Assembly (NCBI GenBank): GCA_001643675.2
Contig: LSRY02000018.1
Coordinates: 868,001 to 932,000 of the forward strand
DNA: 64,000 nt
Reading direction: 5' to 3'
Source of the DNA: Monocercomonoides exilis
Taxonomy: Eukaryota > Preaxostyla > Oxymonadida > Polymastigidae
Shown piece by piece: positions 11,619 through 22,500 of this stretch. The first letter of the stretch is position 1, and each line of letters opens with the position of its first letter. A program made the position numbers and the translations under genes. Below the pieces are notes generated by a model. That model was not told the origin of the DNA. It searched no databases and saw only the letters and a list, made by a program, of their open reading frames with translations.

Positions 11619-12240
11619 GATATTCGTCCATGATATAATTATCATTTTGTTTTCTAATTATTCTGGAAAAGCATAATTTTATACTGTTTATTTGCCTTTT
11701 GCGCCATTTCTTACACTTCGTTATTACAAATGATTTTTAACAACCGATTTTTGATAGTTTAATAAGTATTATTATTGATGAAATGATCTTGTTTTATCGT
11801 ATTTATTTGAATCCGGATGTGTTTCGTTTTATTGTTCTCAAATACATATATTTGCTAACATGAAAAAAATGCTCTATCGTTGTAATATGCGCCGTTGACT
11901 TCTTGACAGATTTTTGTTAAATTTCTGTGGGAAAAATTGAGGAACCGAACGTATAATTTTTATGACCATATATGTTCTCATTGAAGATGGCTTTTTCTGA
12001 ATAGGTACTCGTTTTGTGAAGTGGAAGTCAATCAAATATTAGTTATAAAGAAAAAACACACTTGCAATCCTGAAGTTACGTTGGAATGATCGGAGATTAT
12101 TTAGAATTGAAATAATTCAAAAAGAATTTTTATAGAAAAAAGGAATGCAACATGGAACATGTGTACAAGTTGGAAGCAAATATCTTTCTCTCGAAGCATT
12201 TCATATGACACCCAATCGTTGTTGGTTTCAAAGTAACATA

Positions 12241-12269
12241 TTTTCTTTTCTTTTCTTTTCTTTTCTTTT
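12241..12269 (+). repeat. (TTTTC)n microsatellite
   Basis: About five to six uninterrupted TTTTC units followed by a T run, in non-coding sequence. Confidence 0.9.
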
Positions 12270-12999
12270 TTGAGAAAAACAGAGAGAAATATAATTATTT
12301 TCGTTTGCTTTTGACTTTTGTCTTTTGTTATCTTCTCCAGTTAATCAAAAGGAATCCGTGCTAAAAATCAGCATAACCAAAGAATGTCAAGTGCAATTGA
12401 ACAGAGTTGAACAACAATTTCAACAAGAAAAACAGAATCAAATGAGAAACAAACGTCAGAAACATATAACGTTGATGATGCCGAAACCAAAAGCAAAAAC
12501 AACAAAAATTCTTTGAATTCATCAAAAACTTTATAAATTCACATGAGAAATCCAAATCACAACAAAATATCTTGCATTTCCGCCAATGCGAAAAAAAACT
12601 AATTGTTAAAAACCAAAGCAAAATTCTTGATTTATCTTCGAAATAAAAAAAAATCACTCTTCCGAATACCGTTCTCAAAAGTTTCACAAACAATCAAAAA
12701 TGAATAAGAAAAAGAATAAAATACTTAGTCTTCTTTTTCATTCAATGATGAAAGCATTGCTATGTTTTTATTCTCCTTCAAAGCATCTTTCTCTTCCCCC
12801 TCATTTTCAGACTCAACATAGGCATTCTCAACATCTTCGTCATCGACGTACCAATATCCGATCGGATCATATTGATATTCATACTGCGAGTACTCATTTG
12901 AAGACATTTCTCCTGCATCCAAGCACTGAACAAGTTGAGTGAAACATGTTTCTTCTTCAACTTCCAATTCCAAAATGCCATTGACTTGTGGTTCATTCG

Positions 13000-13016
13000 C
13001 TTTCTCTTTCTCTTTC

Positions 13017-13049
<33 letters not shown>

Positions 13050-13064
13050 TTTCTTTCTTCTTTT
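13000..13064 (+). repeat. (CTTT)n pyrimidine microsatellite
   Basis: A tract of about 65 nt composed of CTTTCT and then CTTT/CTTC units, pyrimidine only on the plus strand. Boundaries are approximate. Confidence 0.85.
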
Positions 13065-14489
13065 GTTTTTCTTTATCATTTCATTCGTATTCTCCAATTT
13101 TGGTGCAGAATGAAAGAAATCAAATTATATGCTTTGGTTTGCGACGAAGAAGATAAAATTGTTTGGAAGACCTTGCAGTATTGGAAGGAGAAGGAGGAGG
13201 AAGAGAAGAAGAAGAAGAAGAAGAAATATTTGAATAGAAGATATGTTTGACAGCCAAATGCGTGTTGCACAGATAGAATCACCAAACTTTCGTAGCCAAG
13301 CTTGATGTTTTTTTATTTCCCAAATTCTTTCAAAGCGAAATTCAGATGAGATTGTCCCTAATGCTGCTTGATTTCCAAAAAGCTCTCGACAATTGGATGT
13401 CTCGTTGATGGTGGTTCTCATTTGTTAAAAGGCAAAAGCGGAATCAGAAACAGAATTTCGTCGCTTTCCATATGTGCACAGCGCAGTCCGAGAAACAGGA
13501 AAACCTTATAAATAAAATTGATATTTTGGGGTTCTCCTTTTTTTCGTTGAATTCTTGTCTTTTTTTGTGATTAATATCCTTCCCTCGATATTGCCAGCCA
13601 CTTTCCTTGCCAAAAAATACCATAAACTGCTCTTCCTGCCTAACATTCCAAAATGCTATATAATATTGTGCAGATTTTGTCCTTCATAGAATTCCATCCA
13701 TAAATCTTCATTTTATAATATGAAAGTTGAATTTGTTTTCCCTCTTGCCCCAAATAAAAATCATGTATCTTCCGTAACTTCATTTATTTCCCAATGCCTA
13801 TATAATAATCAGCTCCATTCTCATTGTGTTGCTCCACAAAGCGGAGATTGGCCATTTCAACAATTACTCACATTCCTGCACTTTGGAGAGGATACAGACG
13901 GAAATATCTTCACAATCAATAGAACTATAAAAATTACATACAATATCATTTTTGTGTTATTTATGAAATTGTTGTGTTTCCCTTGGCCATCCAATTGACA
14001 AAAATCAAAGGTCAGAATTCCAAAAATATTGCATCTCCACCATTGTCTGTTGTCACACAGGAAATAATATTTCAAATTCTACAGGTAATGTTCACTCACG
14101 GATTTCTCATCCTGTGAATGGAATATTCCGTTTTTTCAAATCTGATGATCATTAAATCCATTACAAAAAAGACTCAAGTTACAAACCGTTGTTTTTCTTC
14201 CTGGATGCAAGCCAAAAAATACCAACAGTAAACAGGATGGCGCGAGCACAGCTATTTTCGTTACTGCACAACGTTGTGTTTATTTGTCTGTTTCTTCTGT
14301 TCAGGCATGGGCTCATTCAATATGAATGATGAAATGGAATTGCTTTCTGGCTGCAATTACTTTCAAAAAATGCAGGCTGCACCTTGCACAAATGGATGTT
14401 TATGGTCTGCAGACATTGTTTTAATGGAATTCTTGTTAATTTCATTTCTTTCTTTTTTTCTTTGATTGAATTTTTGTTGAATAATAGTT

Positions 14490-15802
14490 TTGTGGGCTTG
14501 AAAATTTCGCGGAGGATGGGCAGAAGCAGAAAACCCCTTGGGCGTTATAGAGTGGATGAGCGAAGATGAATTTCAATCCGTTTTCGAGGCAGATCTGCTC
14601 AACAGAATGCAGAAAAAGATGGAGAAAAGAAAATATTCACCAGAAAATTCAATGTTGATATTGAAGGTTGGTGGATATAATAAAATAATGAAGGGCACCC
14701 CGAATAGTTGCTTTCGTTTTTTCTGAGTTGAACGAAAAAGTTGATAGGAATGATAGGATGAAACTTAGAAGAAAGAAGAGAAAGAATGAAAAGCTTCAAA
14801 CTGATCTTTGCGATGCTATATTTTTTTTGAACCAGTACTTCTCGCCTAAATTGTTTTCAATCTGTGTTCATGTCTTTTGAAAGCTTCATCAAACAGAGAG
14901 GAAAACGTGGAGACTCAAAAAGAAGCGGAAATAGCTTTCCTGGCTTTTAGTAACATTAGCCAATATAGCGTATGTTCACTTCTATTTCATTTTTGATGTT
15001 TCTGAATTTTTTCTAAAAATCATTTATTCATAAGAAAGTGGAACAAGAACTGTATTTGAATGAACTCAAAGAAATCATTAAATATAATCAGGATCATCAC
15101 GACATGACCCACGTTGCTTATCAATCTGCTTGGTGTTTTTTGATAGACCGATTGTTATACGATAAGAATGTGGAAGAAGTCATCGTGAATGTACTGCATT
15201 TTGGAAGAGAGGCAGCAAGAGAATTTGAAGAGCTGACAGAATGCATTGATTGGAAGAAGAACGATGAGAATGAAAAAAGAAGAAGAGAAACAAAAGAAGA
15301 GTTTATTATTACAAGATGGCTCAATGAGGTTTATGATTTCTTCGATTCATGCATATTGTGGAATGAAGAATTAGTTGTGCTTTTTAGCAGCATTGTTCGG
15401 GTGTATCGAGCTGCGAAGGATAATAACTGAGTAGTTAGCAATCAGTGTATTGATTCACGAAGAAACGCTGTAATTAGCAGAGGTGTGAAAGTTGAAGATT
15501 TATCGAAAGGAGGGGCTTTTGGTGTTGTTCTGGAGGAGATTCATCGACCAACGATGAACGTAAGAATAACGAATGATAGCTTGGGATATTTTCTTGCGAT
15601 GTCATTTCGATTGAAAGAAAAGAAGAAAGATGAAAAGGAAGAAGTGAAAAGAAAAGGGTTGAAAAGGAGATTATTTGAGAAGATGGAAGAAGAAGGATTC
15701 GAAGATATCATCATAAGCTTTTATGAAAAATTTGATTTTTTCAACAGACGATATTGCCATGGACTATCATCGAATATTTCTGATTATTCTGTTAATGTTT
15801 AA
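14490..15802 (+). pseudogene. Decayed paralogue of the Lys/Glu-rich gene at 16286..17641
   Basis: Translation in shifting frames follows the open minus-strand paralogue from end to end. It begins with FAEDGQKQKTPWA, then after a shift near 14,540 EWMSEDEFQSVF, then SPENSMLILKVGGYNKIMKG. There is another shift near 14,720 (NEKLQTDLCDA), a stop near 14,878, and another frame for EENVETQKEAEIAFLAFSNI. The next exon opens at about 15,040 with VEQELYLNELKEIIKY and has an in-frame TGA at 15,428; the C-terminal piece (VEDLSKGGAFGVVLEEIH, then GFEDIIISFYEKF) follows. An intron-like segment (about 14,970-15,036) sits at the same place as the paralogue's intron. With at least three frameshifts and two stops it is not expected to make a full protein. 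Confidence 0.75.
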
Positions 15803-16285
15803 TAAAACAAAACTTTATATTTTATTTCTCAAAAGTTCGAATTTTCTTTTTTCATCATTTCGCAAAAAAGAAAGCAATTGACTTTTTTTTTCTGAAAAGA
15901 CAAATTTTCAAAGCTTTAAAACAACAAAAAAAAAAAATTAAAAATGAAACAAAAAATTTTTTTGATCAGAATTTATGGATAGTGGTTTTCCTGATAAAGA
16001 AAAAATTGGAAAAACATACTTGAAATTTTATTAAAGTTAGTGCTTGTTGATCGTTTTTATTAATTTTATTTTTTTCGAAAACGAATTCAATTCTGATTTC
16101 GTCAAAAATAATTCAATCATTTTTACGTTCAGGTCTGCAAAAAAAAAATACTCGGGTTTATAAACGCTCTTTCCTTTTATAAAAAAATTATTCATAAAAA
16201 AGTCCAGATGAATCCGTATTCTGCATTACGATAAATGAAGTTTTCATTCAAAAATGGAATAAAATGGAATTGAAAAACACGTTAT
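15803..16285. other. Intergenic region between convergent paralogues
   Basis: AT-rich sequence between the 3' ends of the pseudogene and its open paralogue. Nothing recognisable; the arms are not obviously palindromic beyond the paralogous coding sequence. Confidence 0.5.
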
Positions 16286-17641
16286 TCAGAAACGAATAAT
16301 GTTATCTCCCAAAATTTCAATAAAATAGCAATAGTAATTTAATATTTTGAAAATGCAACGATGCAATCCAATCACACAATCTTCGAATCCTTTTTCTTCT
16401 AGCTTTTCAATCAACTCCCTTTTCATCTTTTTCACTTCTGCCTCATGTTTTTCCGTTTTCATCTTTCTATTCAACCGAATTGAGATTTTTTTGAAAAACG
16501 TCAAACAATGATAAACTTCATCTTCGTCCAATGACTGCAACTGAATCTTCTCTAAAAATATGTCAATAGCTCCTCCTTTCAGCAAGTCTTCATCTTTCGC
16601 ATTTTTGCAAAAAACAATTAATTTTAATAACTCAACGCATGTGTTGCTAATTTCTCTGTGTTTACCCTTTTCAGATCGTGACACTCCAACAAGGATTCCG
16701 ATAAGATCAGTAATTTCTTTATTCTGAAAGTCGCATCTGAACAAACAAAAATCCAATGTTTTCAACCATCTCATTATTATACTCACTTCACTCATTTCAA
16801 TTCTGCTCTTTTCTTCTTCCTCTTCTTTTCTCTTCCAATCAACACATTTTGTCAGCTCTTCCAATTCTCTTCTTGCCTCTCCAACAAAATGAAGTTCATT
16901 CACAATTACAGCTACCAAGCTTTTGCCATATTCTAATTTGTCTGTCAAAAACTTCCATGCACACTGATAAGCAAGATGCGTAAGAATGTGATGTTTCTGA
17001 TGATACAAGATAATTTCTTTAATCTCATTAAAATACAATTCATATTCCGTCTTCTGAAAAAAAACAGGGAAAAAAAATCAGCAAAATTTAAAAGGGAATA
17101 AAAATGTTCATACGCAGCATTTAACATTGCTCGATGCAAGCAAAGCCAGTTCCACTTCTTCTTTTGTCTCCTCGTTTGCCTTTTTCCTAAATGCAAAATC
17201 CAGAAGACAATGCGTACAAATACTTATTATATTTTCTGGGAAAGAACACTCTATGCTCAATAGATAGTATTCGCAAAGATCAATCAAAAGCTTTTCGTTC
17301 TTTTCATCTTTTTTCTTTTCTTCTTCCAAAATCATCCTTTCAATTCTTTCGTTGAGTAAAAAACATTTAAATCGAAAACCTGGGATTCCTTTGATAATTT
17401 TTAAATATCCAATGCGCTTTAGCAACAAAACTGCATTTTCAATTGAAATTTCCTTTTTTTTCATCATTTTTTCTAATTCATCTAAAACATTTCTTGATAA
17501 AGCTGATTCAAATGTTTTTCTTTCCATGTTTTCCATCATCCAATTTATTTCTTTGATCTTCTGCGTTTGTTCATCTTTTTCACAATTTTTTAGCTCAGAA
17601 AATAATTCTTCAAAAAGAAAAGAAAAGAAACAATTTAACAA
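16286..17641 (-). CDS. Lys/Glu-rich helical protein of a lineage-specific family, function unknown
   Basis: Two exons (17641..17114 and 17053..16286; intron of 60 nt, donor GTATGA) give 431 residues. The start is uncertain: the first residues (MLNCFFSFLF) are unusually hydrophobic, and a small upstream exon is possible. The body is predicted helical, with heptad-like KK/EE stretches and landmarks FSELKNCEKDEQTQKIKE, ISIENAVLLLKRIGYLKI, EKLLIDLCEYYLLSIECS, ELYFNEIKEIILYHQKHH, LTHLAYQCAWKFLTDKL and EDLLKGGAIDIFLEKI. The repeated pattern of helices could be an armadillo/HEAT-like solenoid. I recall similar proteins as a large expanded family in oxymonads, but this is from memory. The inverted, decayed paralogue lies next to it. 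Confidence 0.65.
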
Positions 17642-20084
17642 TAAAAAAGAATGCTTATTGGAATGACTTCAAACTGGAAAATTTTTCTAAGGCAGTTATC
17701 TCCTTCATTTTTAAAACATAGCGACCAGAATACACACAGATTTTTATCATTCATATTAAATGTTCAATTTTTTGAAAAGAAGAGATTGACAAAACATCAA
17801 AATTTTAATTAATCATAGGAATATACGCTCACACACCATCATCTTGCGCATGAGAATTTTTGACAAGATATAAGAATGAAAAACAATTATTTATTCTTTC
17901 TGTAATGAAGATATGGAAGCAATGATCAAAACATTTTATTTATCATTAATATTGATTTGCACATGAGAAAGAAATAATGTTTGTTTATCACTAAAATGTT
18001 CAAAAAGCTTTTATGAATGAAAGAATTCGTTTATATTAATTATTTGTTCATTTTTGTTCATTTTTTTTTTCTATTGTCTTCTTTTTTTGAAAATTTGAAA
18101 ATCTGGAGTATTTTTTTCTTTTCTAGAATTAGTATGTTTGAGAATAAAAACCTTTTATTGTTCTGCGTGTGATAAACAAATTTTTATCAATTATCTTTTT
18201 TGCATCCCAGCTATTAAATTTCTTTATTTTTAGCAGTTCGATTTTCATTGAGGTGCAACAAATCAAAGAAGAGAGCTCGACATTGAACATAAAATGGTAT
18301 TCAAAAACGCATGCGTATTGGTTGCAACTTCACTCGTTTCACAGAAACAGAGGATGAAAGCGAATATTTTTGAAAAATATAAGGATGAAAATAAAGAAGA
18401 TGGAGAACGAAAAAGAAAAAATATTTTCAAATAATTGAACAGCAGCTTGAAAAAAGAAAAAGAAGGATTGTTAAAAATTTCACAAAGAAAGAGACTGAAA
18501 GCATCTTTCACTTTTCATTTATGAAAGAAAAATATTTCAAAGGAGAAAGAAATCAGTGTCGGAGTAGAAATAGAATATAAGTTCAATCAATATAATGATT
18601 ATTCGTCATGTAATCTTCTCACCAGAAGTGCATTTTACATGCTATCAACAGAAAATGATAGATTATCTTCATTCAGCTATTTATGTAATTGCAACGGAAA
18701 CAAACATCTTCCATTTCAGCACATTCTCAAGAGCGATTTAAAAAACAAACAAATTTGACTTCAATTTATTTTCAAACTTCATTTATGACATTTCCAACAA
18801 AACAATGCCAAAGTTTTTCCATTTCATCTCAGCTGCTTTTGTGCTTCGGTAAACATAGCCAATAAATGTGATTATTCATTTCTGTTCTTTCCAAAAGACG
18901 AACATTCACTTCTCCAAATTGAAATCTGCTTTTGGCAAATCATTCGACTGTTCAAAAAAGTTTGGCACAATTTGACATTCCTTTCATGAATGATAACAAT
19001 TGGACAACTCCTTCGTTTTTGTTTCCAACAATTTTTGATGAATCATTTTTCCTTTATCGTTTTTAATTGTGTGGTTTTTCTGATCAAACTTTTTTTACTA
19101 TGCGATGATCCTAATCAACAATGGGTGAAGATATCATCGGATTCTTCATTTTCAATCGATTAATGAGGGGGAATAAGACTCACAGAATTAAACTTTTCTT
19201 GAAAAAGTTCATTTCAACATAAGATTGACAATAACACATTGCTTTTCATCTCAACTGAATGAACAGAAGCACGACGGATACAAAATTATGAAATGTTCAG
19301 ATTGGAAATAAGTCGTGACAAATTACGAAAAGACATTTTTACTGGTAATCGCATCTTCCTCTTTATCTTTTTCAATTTCTTCCTCCACTTCCTCTCCTCC
19401 TCCTTCTTTCGCTTTTCAATTTCATGAAACACATAATTTTATTTGTTCGTCGCTTAAGAAAAGACAGGCAAACACGGTAAAGCTTGCTCAATTAATTTGT
19501 TTTTTCCATAAAACTGAATTTATTTATATGAAAACCATATTGTTAACAAGAAGAAATGGTGAAAGAGTGAGTTAATATTCAAGTTACTTGAAATGTTCTC
19601 ACAACGACTAAGCATAGGAAAGAAATCAGTTGCGCTTATTAAAGAGAAAAATTTCCACCCGACTTTTTTTTAGAAAAGCTTCTTAACACGCGTTTATGAA
19701 TGAAGAGTTTATTTTTTGTTAGGCTTATGAAAAAAGTGAACAAATATCAACAAGCTTATAATCATTTGTTCTTTTCAAAACACGCTAATAATAAATAATT
19801 TGAAATCCATCATGCACTCTTTTTTATATCATTTTTTTTAACAGATATTGAGAAATTTCTTGAATAACATGTTATTTTCAGAACGAAAAATCAATTTTCC
19901 TATTCTTTCATAAAAAGAAAAAGAAAGGAAAGGAAAGCAAAGCAAAGCAAAAATTAAAAAAATCTTTTTGAGCAACAAAATTTGAAAAAATTACATGCAA
20001 ACGATATTTATAAATCCACCTAAGATTCTTTAAGAGAATATGGGTTATATTGATCAGTTTTGTTTTTGTTTGATATAATTTGAA
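17642..20084. other. AT-rich intergenic region, no gene supported
   Basis: About 2.4 kb without a convincing gene. A lysine-rich frame near 18,295-18,435 (MVFKNACVLVATSLVSQKQR) ends quickly and is followed by other broken lysine-rich stretches to about 18,570, so it may be a remnant of a coding sequence. The last few hundred bases must contain the Rpt4 promoter. Confidence 0.4.
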
Positions 20085-22069
20085 ATGAGTTCTGCAGAAC
20101 GAGAACAAGCAATTAAAGAATTCAGAGAAGCTCAAATGAACCATCTTGCAAAAGAGCAAGAAAGAAAGGCCGCACTCGAGCGCCTTCAAAAAGTGAAAAC
20201 TATTTTCGATCAAACTGAGGAACAGATGAAAGCAATTCAGACAACAGGACAAATGATAGGAGATGTCCTTAGGGAGCTTCCAAATGGAACATGTATGATA
20301 TTTCTTCTTATTTCAAAACTTGACATGTTTGAAATTCTTTTCGATTTTCATATTTTCAGTTATCATGAAGGCAAGTCACGGACCCCGTTATGTTGTAGTT
20401 TGCGCAAATCATATAGATAAAGAAGAATTAAAACCTGGAACTCGAGTAGCAATGGATCTTGCAACATTAACGTTTGACATATTTCTCCGATTATTATTGC
20501 TGTTGAATGTTTTTGCGATTTTTTTCAGAATAATGCGAGTTCTTCCACGCGAGACAGATCCTTCTGTTCATAAAATGTCAATCGAAGATCCAGGAAACGT
20601 TTCATTTAATGATGTTGGTGGATTATCTGAACAGCTTCGCCAAATTAGAGAAGTTATTGAATTACCTTTAACAAACCCTGAATTATTTTCACGTGTTGGT
20701 GTCAAGCCTCCAAAGGTTTCCGATTTTATCTTGTCTTTCTTATTTTTTCCCTTCTTTTTTTAAAATAAAATTTATTTTTCAACTTAAAAAAATTATTAAA
20801 CAAAAGGGAGTGCTGTTGTATGGACCTCCTGGAACCGGAAAAACTCTTCTCGCGAGAGCCATTGCAGCAACGACTGATGCTTCATTTTTAAAGGTTGTTT
20901 CATCTGCTATTATTGAAAAATACATTGGAGACTCTGCGAAAACTGTTCGAGAAATGTTTCATTATGCCAAAGATCATGAACCATGCATTATTTTTATGGA
21001 TGAAATTGATGCAATTGGAGGAAAGAGAAATTCTGAAGGTACATCTTCAGATAGGGAAGTTCAAAGAACTCTTATGGAAGTTTGCTTGTCAACTCAATTT
21101 TTTATAACATAATTTTTTCTTTAACACATTATTCTTAAATTTTTCCCGCTGTTTGGTTTAACAAAATGTAAATTTTAACATTTTCAGTTGTTGAATCATT
21201 TGGATGGTTTTGATGCGCTTGGCAAAGTGAAGATGATTATGGCGACAAATCGTCCCGACACGCTTGATGCTGCCCTTTTGCGGCCTGGTCGATTGGATAG
21301 AAAGGTTTGGCGAAATCTCCGATTCATTGAAATAGAAGCAAATAGTAATGCTAATGATTTTTGAAAATTATTCTCTTTTACTATGAAACTTTTTTATCTA
21401 ACAATTATTTCAATGAAATAACTTTTTTTTTTTTTTTTCGATTGACGCATTTTCATTCAAACATACATATTTCATTGGCTAGATTGAGATTCCGTTGCCA
21501 AATGCAAGCGCTCGCCTAGAAATTTTGAAAATTCACTCAAAGCCAATTAACAAAATAGGAGAAATCGGTTTCATCTTTTTTAATTTTCATTTTTTTATTT
21601 AAAGCTTTTTATATTTGTTAATTTTATCAATTATTCTCATTCTTACTTGTTGAAACAAAATGTCATAATTCTTCTATGATTTGATGCAAAAAAATTTGAA
21701 ATCTTTGAAAGATTTTGGTGTGTTTCTTACTCATTTATCGTAAATTTTCAAAATTTATTAAAAAAATCAAACATTCTTTTGAAATATATTTTTATACCTA
21801 TTTTTACTTTAATAATTTTATTTTTAACTTCATTAATATTATTTTTTGTTTTTATTATTTATTTTTTTATGACAAATAATTCAGAACCAATTGTGAAGTT
21901 ATCCGATGGGTTTAATGGCGCTGATTTGAGGAACATTTGCACAGAAGCTGGTTTGTTTGCTATCCGTGCACAAAGAGATGCAGTGACACAAGAAGACTTC
22001 ATGAAAGCTGTGAGGAAGTTGGAAGAGACGAAAAAGCTGGAAGGAACATTGCATTATGAGAAAGTTTAG
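20085..22069 (+). CDS. RPT4: 26S proteasome regulatory AAA-ATPase subunit Rpt4 (PSMC6)
   Basis: Seven exons (20085..20292, 20360..20471, 20529..20715, 20807..21079, 21188..21304, 21483..21567, 21885..22069) give 388 residues, matching the usual Rpt4 length of about 389. Introns are 67, 57, 91, 108, 178 and 317 nt. An N-terminal coiled coil ([20 protein letters not shown]) is followed by the OB region ([20 protein letters not shown]), Walker A GPPGTGKT at about residue 175, Walker [13 protein letters not shown] at about 229, [20 protein letters not shown] (sensor and arginine-finger region) and the C-terminal [19 protein letters not shown]. The latter, with [10 protein letters not shown], identifies Rpt4 among the six Rpt proteins. 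It unfolds and translocates ubiquitinated substrates in the proteasome base ring. No residue expected for ATPase function is missing. Confidence 0.93.
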
Positions 22070-22500
22070 AGAAATGAAAATAAAAAGCATTAAAAGATTC
22101 TCGTTTCATCCTTATTACACCCTTTTTTTTTGAAATTAATAATTTCTGAAGAAACTATTTTTATTTTCCACTTCAAAAAATAAACAAAAATAAAAAAGAA
22201 TATTGAGCAAGTATTTAGAACTGCTTTTATACCTAAAAAATTATAATGCAATTTTTCTTATCTTATCCAATCAAATCTTATCTTTCATTCTTATTTGCTT
22301 GAAGCTCATTTCCAAACCAAATGCTCACAAACACTCTATTTTTCAAAATCTGCTTTTGAGAAAATTTTTCATCAAACAAATTAAAATTTCAATTTCTAAA
22401 TTAAAAAAAAAAGCTATCTTTCCATTAATAAATTAAATAAAATGATTTTTCTTCAAAAATGCGTTTCACATATGTAAAAAAAAAAAGAGAGAGATTAACT
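22070..22500. other. Convergent intergenic region between Rpt4 and RFC1
   Basis: These 431 bp separate two 3' ends. They are AT-rich with A and T runs, and presumably hold both polyadenylation regions. No gene is seen. Confidence 0.5.

Larger units (their letters stand above)
11619..14489. other. Long AT-rich region with fragmentary frames and pyrimidine microsatellites
   Basis: No gene can be supported here. A minus-strand frame at 12973..12725 encodes a very acidic peptide (NEYSQYEYQYDPIGYWYVDD), and another at 13421..13125 encodes a peptide with RIWEIKKHQAWLRKFGD. Neither resembles a family I know, and they do not join cleanly. They may be remnants of a decayed gene. Pyrimidine microsatellites occur at 12241 and 13000. 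A frame at 13720..13998 is also unassigned. Confidence 0.4.

Noticed and set aside
18169-18511. Short frames on both strands in the 18 kb intergenic region
   Set aside because: Lysine-rich fragments broken by stops, with no match to the neighbouring family that I could follow.
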